A stretch of 37,358 nt of DNA, from positions 1-37,358 of the forward strand of contig JAFGXQ010000074.1 of the NCBI GenBank assembly GCA_016936575.1. Direction: 5' to 3'. Positions within the stretch are counted from its first letter, which is position 1. Every line of letters starts with the position of its first letter. The notes beneath the pieces are model-generated. The model worked only from the letters and a program-made list of their open reading frames with translations. It did not search any database and had not been told where the DNA came from. Shown one piece after another: positions 16,440 through 24,152 of the stretch. Made by a program: the position numbers and the translations under genes. This stretch comes from Deltaproteobacteria bacterium (GTDB taxonomy: Bacteria; Myxococcota_A; Polyangia; JAAYKL01).

Positions 16440-17195
16440 CTATATGTCAATTTCAAGAGAAATGGGGCAATGGTCAGAACCTTGAATGTCCGGGTGAATG
16501 GATGCGGCGGTGACTTTTTCGTGAAGTGACGCAGACACGCCGAAATAATCAATGCGCCACCCAATATTCCGATCTCGGGATTTGGCAAAATTGCTCCACC
16601 ATGTATAGTGCCCGCCTTCGCTGCAGAATATTCGAAAGGTATCAACAAACCCGGCATTGATTAGATTGTCGAACGATGCCCGTTCTTCCGGCGTGAATCC
16701 GGCGTTCTTCTGATTGCTTTTGGGGTTGGCCAGGTCAATTTCTTTGTGTGCCACATTCAGGTCACCGCAGAAGATGACCGGTTTCTTTTTTTCGAGTGTT
16801 TTCAGATAGGTTAAAAACGCTGTGTCCCATTCTCGAGTTCGATATGCCAGACGGGTAAGCTCCCGTTGTGAATTGGGCGTATACACGGTAACCACAAACG
16901 CCGTATTCAGTTCCGCGGTGATCACCCTCCCCTCGATATCGAGTGCATCGATCCCCATGCCGTTCGTCACCGAAAGAAACGGACGTCTGCTGAGAATGCC
17001 GGTACCCGAGTAGCCTTTTTTCTGTGCGGGATTCCAGTACATTTCATATCGTTCAAGCGGGATCTCGAATTGATCGGACATCGCGCGAACTTCCTGCAGA
17101 CAGATAATATCTGCCGACAGCGATGCGAGAGCATCCGCGGCACCTTTTTTTAAGGCGGCGCGAATGCCATTTACGTTCCATGAAACCAATCTCAT
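16440..17195 (-). CDS. xth: Exodeoxyribonuclease III / AP endonuclease
   Basis: 251 aa, the usual length for the ExoIII/ExoA family. It cuts DNA 5' of abasic sites in base excision repair and removes 3' blocks. Motifs visible: SWNVNGIRAA at the N terminus, CLQEVRA with the metal-binding Glu, YSGTGIL, FCGDLNVAH with Asp and Asn of the active site, and the C-terminal GSDHCPI carrying the catalytic Asp-His. Its ATG at 17195 sits close to the divergent RluA gene. It ends 118 nt before the receiver-kinase gene on the same strand; the promoter between suggests separate transcription. Confidence 0.96.
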   Translation of the reverse strand: MRLVSWNVNGIRAALKKGAADALASLSADIICLQEVRAMSDQFEIPLERYEMYWNPAQKKGYSGTGILSRRPFLSVTNGMGIDALDIEGRVITAELNTAFVVTVYTPNSQRELTRLAYRTREWDTAFLTYLKTLEKKKPVIFCGDLNVAHKEIDLANPKSNQKNAGFTPEERASFDNLINAGFVDTFRIFCSEGGHYTWWSNFAKSRDRNIGWRIDYFGVSASLHEKVTAASIHPDIQGSDHCPISLEIDI

Positions 17196-17271
17196 ATTTT
17201 TTCCTGTTCGATAGTGACTATTGCGTTTTGTGGATTATGTATCGAACCGGAGCGATTCATACAATAGCAAA

Positions 17272-17300
17272 TTGCCTGCGGGAACCGTGTTTGCTAAACT
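17272..17300 (+). promoter_or_regulatory. Possible promoter of a leaderless RluA-type mRNA
   Basis: TTGCCT (17272-17277), 17 nt, then TAAACT (17295-17300). The predicted start falls on or beside the ATG at 17307, and no Shine-Dalgarno sequence precedes that ATG. Both facts fit a leaderless transcript, but the match to consensus is moderate. Confidence 0.3.
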
Positions 17301-17306
17301 CCGCCC

Positions 17307-18263
17307 ATGAAAGAACGCCCCAGCCATATTCCACCTGAATACCTTGAACTCATTCTTCCTGTGGTAAAAGAGTTTTCGGGATGGCGCGCCGATCGGTTCG
17401 TTGCACACAAAATCCCCCGACTTTCCAGAAGCAAAGTTCAGCGAATTTTAAAAACGCTGGCATTCGACCAGAATGGGAAGCCGGTAAAAGCCAATCGCAT
17501 ACTGCGCACGGATGACCATGTCGTTTTGTACAAAGAACCCCCTGATGAACCCGATGTATGTAGAGATATTCGCATTATCTATGAAGATGACTGGTATATT
17601 GCGGTCGACAAACCACCGAGGCTGCCGGTGCATCCCACTGCCAAATACCTCAAGAACACCCTGACCTATCTACTTGAGGAATTGTACGGCGCTGAAAATC
17701 GCCCCAACCTCACCCACCGTCTCGATTCGGAAACATCGGGTATCGTGTTGTGCGCGAAAACCCTCGATGCGGAGCGCCTGGCCAAAGGGTTGTTCGCCCG
17801 CAGGAAAGTGCAGAAAGTATATCTGGCCATCATTGATGGTGTGATTTCTCCGGAATCCGGCCGTATCGAAGCGCCGATTTCACCGGATCCAACCACCATT
17901 ATTAAAGCGAGAATGTGGTGCGGCGACCCGAATGGATTGCCCGCCCTGACTGAATATGAAACCTTGAAGCACGCTAACGGCAGGTCGCTGCTGCGTATGC
18001 GACCGCGCACCGGCCGGCAGCATCAGTTACGTGTTCATTTAAAACATAAAGGGCACATCATCGTAGGTGACAAACTCTACGCTGCGGATCAGGACCTGTT
18101 TCTGGATTATATGCAGGAGGGATTATCCCCCTCCATCATTGAACGCGCCGGCCACGAACGACAGGCTCTGCACGCTCATACGTTGTCATTCGAACATCCG
18201 TATACCCGCAAACCGGTCAATATCGAATCTCCGCTTCCAGAAGACATGCAACGACTCATTTAA
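17307..18263 (+). CDS. RluA-family pseudouridine synthase
   Basis: 318 aa RNA-modifying enzyme. Residues about 22-80 resemble an S4 RNA-binding domain (RADRFVAHKIPRLSRSKVQRIL). The catalytic domain follows with IRIIYEDDWYIAVDKPPRLPVHPT and the RluA signature HRLDSETSG with catalytic Asp at D140; TEYETLKH, then RTGRQHQLRVHLKHKGHIIVGD close the fold. This places it with RluA/RluC/RluD enzymes that isomerise uridines in 23S rRNA or tRNA; I cannot say which site. It converges on the VWA lipoprotein gene, with a 38-nt spacer. Confidence 0.92.
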   Translation: MKERPSHIPPEYLELILPVVKEFSGWRADRFVAHKIPRLSRSKVQRILKTLAFDQNGKPVKANRILRTDDHVVLYKEPPDEPDVCRDIRIIYEDDWYIAVDKPPRLPVHPTAKYLKNTLTYLLEELYGAENRPNLTHRLDSETSGIVLCAKTLDAERLAKGLFARRKVQKVYLAIIDGVISPESGRIEAPISPDPTTIIKARMWCGDPNGLPALTEYETLKHANGRSLLRMRPRTGRQHQLRVHLKHKGHIIVGDKLYAADQDLFLDYMQEGLSPSIIERAGHERQALHAHTLSFEHPYTRKPVNIESPLPEDMQRLI

Positions 18264-18301
18264 ATTTGTGAAATTAAATTAGACGAGAACAATTGAAGAG
18301 C

Positions 18302-19375
18302 TTATTCGGGTGGTGTGTCATCGAATGCGCCGCATGCGCAGTCAATAGCCAGGGTTCCCGCTGTGCTGTTCTGAACGGTATCGCAGGCAGCGCCCACCAA
18401 TTCAATTTGCGAACGGGTATTCAAGCGCCATCCGTCGGGGTCGTTGTACGTGAACGGTGCATCGTTGAAGGTGACCGTACATTCGCCTTCCTGCCCTTCC
18501 ACTACTTCGCCGTTCAGAGAGAACAGACAATTGCGCACGCCGTTGATAATGGTAGTGAACGCGGTGGTGAGCGATTCAGGGTTCATCGCTTCATAGTACG
18601 GCGCATTGGTGGTGTTTAAACCCGCATCGGCCAAATCTTGAAAGTGACCGGTGGCATCGGCTTCGCCCACGCTGACAACGTACGTCGAGATGCCGAGCTG
18701 ATTCGCGGCGGTAACCGCTTCAACTGCGGCCTGCCGTGCGGCTTCATCCTGGGAGTCAGGAGTCAGGCACGTATCGGGCAAGCCGTCTGTAACCAAAACA
18801 ATCACTTTATTCCCCGGTGCGGTATCAGAAGCCAGCATTTGCGCTGCATTGATAATCGCCGATGGCGTGGGTGTGTTCGATAGCGGTTCAGAAGCGCTGT
18901 AGATGTCGGCAATTTCCTGATAATTGTTGAGTGCCGGAGCAACGCTCTCCAGATAGGGGCATTCTCCGCCGTTCTGCGCACCGGCGTACATCGTGAGGCC
19001 GAAACGAATCTCCGCTTCCAGTGCGGGAATAAAACCGTAGTCCGGATTGATCATCGCATCTCGCGCCACTGCCCACCGGGTTCCCGATTCAAAATCCTCG
19101 CGCATGGAGCCGGAACGATCGACCAGCAGCAGAACCGTTGGGCTGTCAGACGAAATGTCGACCACTGTGTCACCGCACGAGGTATCGTCGCTGTCGCCGT
19201 CCGAATCTCCATCGCTGTCGCTGTCTGAATCGCCATCGCTGTCGCCGTCCGAATCGCCGTCCGAATCTCCATCGTTTGAGGCAGCGTCTCCCCCCTTATT
19301 GTCATCACTGCACGTGATAGCGAAAGCCAATAGTCCTACGGCAAGTAATGCCCACAAAATTCGGGAAACGTTCAT
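18302..19375 (-). CDS. VWA-domain lipoprotein with Ser-Asp-Gly repeat stalk
   Basis: 357 aa. Signal peptide with Cys at residue 22 (AFAITC); the residue before Cys is Thr, so lipidation is likely but not certain. Residues about 35-63 repeat DGDS/DSDG units, a flexible acidic stalk that may bind calcium. From about residue 80 a von Willebrand factor A domain has an intact MIDAS start, LLLVDRSGSM (D86, S88, S90), then PTPSAIINAAQ and VLVTDGLPDT. Six or more cysteines lie C-terminal (CLTPDSQDE, GDCLFS, CACGAFDD). Such surface VWA proteins mediate metal-dependent adhesion or complex assembly. GGGGG just before the ATG is an unusually G-rich ribosome site. Confidence 0.88.
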   Translation of the reverse strand: MNVSRILWALLAVGLLAFAITCSDDNKGGDAASNDGDSDGDSDGDSDGDSDSDSDGDSDGDSDDTSCGDTVVDISSDSPTVLLLVDRSGSMREDFESGTRWAVARDAMINPDYGFIPALEAEIRFGLTMYAGAQNGGECPYLESVAPALNNYQEIADIYSASEPLSNTPTPSAIINAAQMLASDTAPGNKVIVLVTDGLPDTCLTPDSQDEAARQAAVEAVTAANQLGISTYVVSVGEADATGHFQDLADAGLNTTNAPYYEAMNPESLTTAFTTIINGVRNCLFSLNGEVVEGQEGECTVTFNDAPFTYNDPDGWRLNTRSQIELVGAACDTVQNSTAGTLAIDCACGAFDDTPPE

Positions 19376-19489
19376 TTCGACCCCCTTGGTTGTGCCATTC
19401 TCGGCACCTGCAAATATTTTGTCATCGTATGTGTCATCTTGTTGAAGTATGACAAATGTTTTTCTTATTTATTTTTCGACAATTACAAT

Positions 19490-19518
19490 ATTATTGCGCG
19501 CAATATATCCGCAGTCAA
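19490..19518 (-). promoter_or_regulatory. Promoter of the VWA lipoprotein gene with overlapping palindrome
   Basis: On the minus strand TTGACT (19518-19513), 17 nt, then AATAAT (19495-19490). The start would be near 19483, giving a leader of about 108 nt. The perfect 14-bp palindrome TATTGCGCGCAATA (19492-19505) covers the -10 and part of the spacer, which is the position of a repressor operator. The rest of the 286-nt spacer (19376-19661) is very AT-rich; a small GTGCC/GGCAC hairpin lies in the leader about 30 nt before the ATG. No gene is visible in it. Confidence 0.45.
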
Positions 19519-19661
19519 ATGATACTAAATACTTATAATAACATCAATTTCATATTGTCGCCATATTTGTTTAGAAGGTTTACTCTCGACAAAAAACGAG
19601 AAAAAAAATGAAAAAACTTTTTTTCGGGTCTCTTTTTTTTGCCGATTATAGCAGGGTTTTA

Positions 19662-20447
19662 TTAATGTAGTTTGATTGCATTGTTGGTCACCAGCGCTGC
19701 CAGATAAAAGCCATACATCCCGGTGATGTGCACCGACGATCCGTTGATCTGTTTTTTACTGCTGCACCATTCGTGCGCCGGCGTCCCGTCCTGCAAAGCC
19801 GGGCAAACGCAGTTTCCGGAACCGCATGCGATATTGGATGGATGCGCCGGTAGGTTTTCGGGGCTGAATACACAGACAAAGTCTTTGGTCACATTGCGGT
19901 TGCGCAGTCGTTTACGAACAAATTTGGCCAGTGGACAACCGAACGTTTTCCAGAACGAATCGACGCGAATCAGGGTCGGATCCATTTTGCAGGATGCCCC
20001 CATGGAGCTGAACAGCGTCACCTCCGTGCGCAGCGCACGGTCAATTAATTCGACCTTGCTCGACAAACTGTCTATCGCATCCACCACGTAGTCGTAAGCG
20101 GTCAAATCAAACTGATTCGCAGAATCTTGATTGTACACCGCATTTATCGCATTGATGGTTGCGCCGGGGTGAATGTCACGCAGCCGGTCCGCCAGAACAT
20201 CCACCTTGCTTTGCCCCACCGTGGAGTGGAGAGCCTGCAGTTGGCGATTTACATTGGTGACACAAACAGCATCTGAATCAACAATATCCAGTCGACCGAT
20301 TCCGTTGCGAATGAGCGCTTCCGCGCACCACGACCCCACGCCTCCGACACCCAGCAGCAATACGCGGGTTTTCGACAGTTTTTCCAATGCGTTTTCGCCA
20401 ACCAGAATTTGAAATCGATGAAACTGAGCGTACGATGGTGAAATCAA
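19662..20447 (-). CDS. tcdA: tRNA threonylcarbamoyladenosine dehydratase (TcdA/CsdL)
   Basis: ThiF/E1-like enzyme that cyclises t6A to ct6A at position 37 of tRNAs using ATP. I place the start at TTG 20447 (261 aa) because AGAGG lies 5 nt before it and the family starts near RFQILVG; a longer reading would run far into the OPT gene. LLLGVGGVGSWCAEALIRNGIG is the nucleotide-binding loop, DIVDSDAVCVTNVNRQ follows, and YDYVVDAIDSLSSKVELI matches the family. Four cysteines (FGCPLAK, then IACGSGNCVCPA) sit in the C-terminal half. It begins 17 nt after the OPT stop, so it is probably the last gene of that unit. Confidence 0.9.
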   Translation of the reverse strand: MISPSYAQFHRFQILVGENALEKLSKTRVLLLGVGGVGSWCAEALIRNGIGRLDIVDSDAVCVTNVNRQLQALHSTVGQSKVDVLADRLRDIHPGATINAINAVYNQDSANQFDLTAYDYVVDAIDSLSSKVELIDRALRTEVTLFSSMGASCKMDPTLIRVDSFWKTFGCPLAKFVRKRLRNRNVTKDFVCVFSPENLPAHPSNIACGSGNCVCPALQDGTPAHEWCSSKKQINGSSVHITGMYGFYLAALVTNNAIKLH

Positions 20448-20464
20448 TGGCGCCTCTTTCAGCG

Positions 20465-22336
20465 TTATCCGGAAACGGTTTCCAGAACAATCAATACAAT
20501 GCCGATCAGCGCCCCTCCGGCAATGCCTCCGGCGCAGACCGTCTCGTGATTTTCTACAAAAATGCGATATGGGAGACTGGACGGAGCGGTACATTTCTTC
20601 TTCAATATCCAGAACAGAATCGCCCCTGTCGCCATAGCCAGCGAATCCGCGAACGGCAAAATGAACGCCAGCCCCATTCCCACCCCCGAAATCGGAAATC
20701 GACCATGGGTTTTGATGGAGATAATCTCAAAAAGAATTCCCAGAACAGCGCCTACCACGATGGCGACTTGTGCGGACGGGTGCAGAAAGCTCAAGCCCTG
20801 GGTGAGCACTTCGGCCACTGCGCGCCAAATCTGAGCACTCGGCATAGGCATTTTTTCTGATGTCATCAGCGAAATATTGTTATTCAGTATCAAATAAAAA
20901 ACAGGAACCGCAACCACCGAACCGGCCAGGATTCCCAGCACATGCCCTATCGCCTGATGGCGTGGTTTTCCGCCGAGCATGTAACCGGGTTTGATGTCCA
21001 TCAGCAGGTTACTGGCGTTGCCGGCGACCTCTCCGGTAATTCCGGCAGTCATGATATTCGTGGTGATGTTTCCCGGTGCGATCACACTGTATGTCAATTG
21101 CGTCAGCTTGCCCAGCGCGCCCGTGGGCGTGATGGAGGTCAGACCGGTGGAATTCACCGCAATCAGGGTGAATACAAATACCAGCGGAATCGCCAGAATT
21201 CCCATAAACACACTGACATCGAAAAAGAGGTGCGCCAGCACCACACACAAGCCACCCACCACCGGAATACCCACGAGGAACACGCCCATCGGCAACTCAA
21301 TGTCTTTCAGTACGTCTTCCGACCGGCTTCGTTTTTTCAGCAGACTGGTGAATGCCCGAAGAATGACTTGGGGTTTTGAAAAGAACGAAAACAGAGATGC
21401 AGTCGTCATCATCGCGACGCCGCCCCAGAGCGCCCACATAGTAATGGCTTTAAACGATGCTTCCGCGATGATTTTTTCCTGTATCAGCCAGGGGGCTAGT
21501 ACAAAATAGTTGATGACCGCACCGGCCAACAGAGAGAGTCCGGTTTTGATTCCCATGAGCCCTCCGGCCGCCACCATGACGATGGACGTGTCCATTCGAA
21601 TGGTCATGTCTTTGAGCGGCGTCCCGAAAATGGACGGCGTTGCCACTCGATAGATCAGTTCGTCGTAGTAATGCGGTATTCTTAAAAAGGGGGCTCGAAT
21701 CATCGACATAAAATGATCATTTCTCAGTATTTCGATAAGCGCGGAGACACCTGCGCCGATGGCCAGAATTTTCGCTTTGAACAACCCTGCAGCACCGGTC
21801 TCGGAATGGAGACTGTCCATAACCACTCCCGCCGCCCTGCCTTCGGGAAACGGCATCTGCTCGTCGTTGATGAATCGTCGTTTCAGCGGAAACGCGAACA
21901 GTACGCCCAGCAGAGATAAAAAGATGATCCACAGAATCGTCTGGTACATCGGAATCATCGTATCAGTGATTAACATGTACGCGGCGATTGAAGACACCAA
22001 TGGGCCGGTCATGTAGCCTGCAGCGGTTGCAATCGACTGCATAGCGTTGTTCTCGAGCAGCGTCATCTCTTTCGCAATGCCGATTTTGGACAGAATTTTA
22101 AATGTGGCGAACGCCAGAATCACCGATGTGATCCCCACGCCGAGTGTCCATCCGGTACGAATACCGACATATAGATTGGTCAGGCTAAGTACGCTGCCGA
22201 GGATCATTCCGGTCAACGCGGAACGTATCGTGAGCTGCGGCATGTCCCCTTTGAATACTTCTTTACGCCACCAGCGATCCTTCTGTTCCAGGGTCCAGTT
22301 TCGAACTTGTTCTGAAGTTAATTGTTTGATAGCCAT
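20465..22336 (-). CDS. OPT-family oligopeptide transporter
   Basis: 623 aa polytopic membrane protein, with about 15 hydrophobic segments. The N-terminal part QLTIRSALTGMILGSVLSLTNLYVGIRTGW and NAMQSIATAAGYMTGP are typical of prokaryotic OPT proteins, and GNASNLLMDIKPGYMLGGKPRHQ is a conserved loop. OPT members take up peptides or metal chelates such as siderophores, driven by protons. I prefer the ATG at 22336 over the TTG 9 nt upstream; no good ribosome site precedes either. The gene lies 20 nt after the asparaginase gene and 17 nt before tcdA. Substrate unknown; coupling with asparaginase hints at peptide use. Confidence 0.92.
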   Translation of the reverse strand: MAIKQLTSEQVRNWTLEQKDRWWRKEVFKGDMPQLTIRSALTGMILGSVLSLTNLYVGIRTGWTLGVGITSVILAFATFKILSKIGIAKEMTLLENNAMQSIATAAGYMTGPLVSSIAAYMLITDTMIPMYQTILWIIFLSLLGVLFAFPLKRRFINDEQMPFPEGRAAGVVMDSLHSETGAAGLFKAKILAIGAGVSALIEILRNDHFMSMIRAPFLRIPHYYDELIYRVATPSIFGTPLKDMTIRMDTSIVMVAAGGLMGIKTGLSLLAGAVINYFVLAPWLIQEKIIAEASFKAITMWALWGGVAMMTTASLFSFFSKPQVILRAFTSLLKKRSRSEDVLKDIELPMGVFLVGIPVVGGLCVVLAHLFFDVSVFMGILAIPLVFVFTLIAVNSTGLTSITPTGALGKLTQLTYSVIAPGNITTNIMTAGITGEVAGNASNLLMDIKPGYMLGGKPRHQAIGHVLGILAGSVVAVPVFYLILNNNISLMTSEKMPMPSAQIWRAVAEVLTQGLSFLHPSAQVAIVVGAVLGILFEIISIKTHGRFPISGVGMGLAFILPFADSLAMATGAILFWILKKKCTAPSSLPYRIFVENHETVCAGGIAGGALIGIVLIVLETVSG

Positions 22337-22356
22337 TGAAATCAAAAATGGGGGGT

Positions 22357-22845
22357 TCAGTGAATCCGTTCAAATTCTCCCCGCGCGCGATTTTTTCGAA
22401 CGTTGTCGTGCGCGAAACAGCATCCATTCATCACCACATATACACCGTGGGGAAGACTTTGTGCAAACGCCAATGCACTGCCCAGATTAAACAGGCCGTC
22501 AGAACTACCGAATTTAATGGGGATCATCGCTCCCATCAGAACCACCGTTTTATCGGTAATGTGCGCGCCGAGCAGACGCGCGGTCTGGGCCATGGTGTCG
22601 GTGCCGTGCGTGATCACAATCTGTTCCTCTTCGCAGCGCTGCACATTCTCCAGAATAATCTGCCGGTCATCGTCGCTCATATCGAGACTGTCGATCATCA
22701 TCAGCGTTCGAATCTGAATATCGAGTTTGCTCCGGCCCATAGCCAGCATTTCCGGCATATGAGTATCGCGAAAAAACAGTTCCCCGGTGATCTCGTTGTA
22801 CTCTTTGTCGAATGTGCCGCCGGTGATGAAGATTCGAATGGTCAT
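22357..22845 (-). CDS. Short-form asparaginase-domain protein
   Basis: 162 aa, matching only the N-terminal half of the asparaginase/glutaminase fold (full enzymes are about 330 aa). The active-site threonine stretch FITGGTFDKEYNE and the second motif IVITHGTDTMAQTARLL are both present, followed by TVVLMGAMIPIKFGSSDG. The C-terminal domain is missing, but the frame ends cleanly and stand-alone proteins of this size are a recognised group, so I read it as intact and not as a fragment. AAAGG of its ribosome site overlaps the HEAT-gene stop. Whether it hydrolyses asparagine is uncertain. Confidence 0.88.
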   Translation of the reverse strand: MTIRIFITGGTFDKEYNEITGELFFRDTHMPEMLAMGRSKLDIQIRTLMMIDSLDMSDDDRQIILENVQRCEEEQIVITHGTDTMAQTARLLGAHITDKTVVLMGAMIPIKFGSSDGLFNLGSALAFAQSLPHGVYVVMNGCCFAHDNVRKNRARGEFERIH

Positions 22846-22856
22846 AGAATGTGCCT

Positions 22857-24152
22857 TTAATTGCGAGGCTGGTACTGCATTTTAAACACGAACTCTTTTG
22901 CCAGGTTGCGAATCGACTTCTGATATGCCGGGTTCTCCGCCACTCGAGACATCTCGGGAACCGCGCGATAATCACCGATATGGGCGATTTCGTAGATGAT
23001 TCGGGCGACTAGATTGGAGTTGTTGCACAGCAGCACCTGTTTGCCCGTAAAATCATGGGCCACCAGTTCGTTGCATTGGGCTTTCTTGTCGGCTTTAGGA
23101 ATAAACGCCACCATTTTGGGCGAAGAATCCGCCGCTCCAATATTTCCGAGCGCCTCCAGAGCGACACATAAGGTTTGCGTATCGGTCTGGGTACTGAGCA
23201 GCGACTCCAGGTACGGCAACCCTTCCGGGCTTTCGAATCTGTTCAGACACCAGATTGCCAGGCGGGTCAGCACTTTATCGAGTTTACGACTTTCCAGCAG
23301 CTGAACCAGAAACTGCCCGACTTCGTGTAGTTCGGCATCGCTGAACAATAAAATGTCCTGACTGTTGCCGATGCGCTTTTTGCCGATCATTCCCAGAGCA
23401 ATCAACGCATCGCTCTGAAGCTTTCCGAATTTCGGCCATGCGTCGATAACCAACCGAATAAGCCTGGGATCTTCCATTCTCGCCAGTGCCACTGCGGCTG
23501 CCGCCCGTTCGCGCTCGTCGCCGGTTCGCAGTAGTGCCGCAATCGGGTTTTTGAGCTTTTTGTCTCTGCGGACCCCCGCCGCGTAGACGGCCCATTCTCT
23601 GGCTTCACCGGGGGTCTCTAAAATCCTTCGCAGCGCAGACTCCACTTCCTGGTCACCGACCAGCTGAATTGCCCCCGGTACCGCATCGGCTCGCTGCTGG
23701 CCATCGGGAGATCGCAGTCTGGTCAACACGTGATATCGTTTTGATCCGGTAACGAGAATCCCCTGCCCCGCATAATCAAAGGCGAAAATATTCAACGCCA
23801 GAATCGCAATGAAGATGAAGGACTTCTTCGCCCCCGTGACCTTCATGGAACGCATGGAAAAATCAATTTCATTCAGGTCTTCCGCAGACGGCTCATGCTT
23901 TCTTTTTTCTTTCTCTGTCAGAAAGTTTTTCCCCCAAATGAGGGTTACCAATAAAAAAGTCTGGACGCCGGCAGTCATGGCCAACAGAAACATGAACCCG
24001 GCAACCATATAGAAATTGGTCACCACATCAAGCGAGCGATGTGCGATAAAATTTGAAACCGGAAATATCAGGACCGTAGCCACGCCGGTGAAAACAATAC
24101 TTAATACTGTCAGGAAAATCTTAGAATTAAGTAATGATTTCAGCTTGTTCAT
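22857..24152 (-). CDS. Membrane protein with HEAT-like repeats
   Basis: 431 aa. Three membrane helices, at about residues 12-32, 45-72 and 112-130, precede a soluble C-terminal part from about residue 145. That part has repeated alpha-helical units of HEAT / PBS-lyase type (DAVPGAIQLVGDQEVESALRRIL, ERAAAAVALARMEDPRLIRLVIDAW, ALEALGNIGA). Such repeats are protein-interaction scaffolds. Its ATG overlaps the helicase stop (ATGA), so translation is coupled to the RNA helicase gene. I do not recognise a specific family; a link to the RNA helicase is suggested only by the overlap. Confidence 0.82.
   Translation of the reverse strand: MNKLKSLLNSKIFLTVLSIVFTGVATVLIFPVSNFIAHRSLDVVTNFYMVAGFMFLLAMTAGVQTFLLVTLIWGKNFLTEKEKRKHEPSAEDLNEIDFSMRSMKVTGAKKSFIFIAILALNIFAFDYAGQGILVTGSKRYHVLTRLRSPDGQQRADAVPGAIQLVGDQEVESALRRILETPGEAREWAVYAAGVRRDKKLKNPIAALLRTGDERERAAAAVALARMEDPRLIRLVIDAWPKFGKLQSDALIALGMIGKKRIGNSQDILLFSDAELHEVGQFLVQLLESRKLDKVLTRLAIWCLNRFESPEGLPYLESLLSTQTDTQTLCVALEALGNIGAADSSPKMVAFIPKADKKAQCNELVAHDFTGKQVLLCNNSNLVARIIYEIAHIGDYRAVPEMSRVAENPAYQKSIRNLAKEFVFKMQYQPRN

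Noticed and set aside
17230..17239. Single DnaA-like box TGTGGATTA between xth and the RluA gene
   Set aside because: One degenerate box without neighbours is expected by chance.
19201..19274. Short tandem repeats, looked at as a possible CRISPR or satellite
   Set aside because: The repeats are in frame and encode the Ser-Asp-Gly stalk of the VWA lipoprotein; there are no unique spacers.
22357..22845. Asparaginase as a truncated pseudogene
   Set aside because: Both active-site motifs and a clean end are present, and stand-alone proteins of this size are a recognised group.
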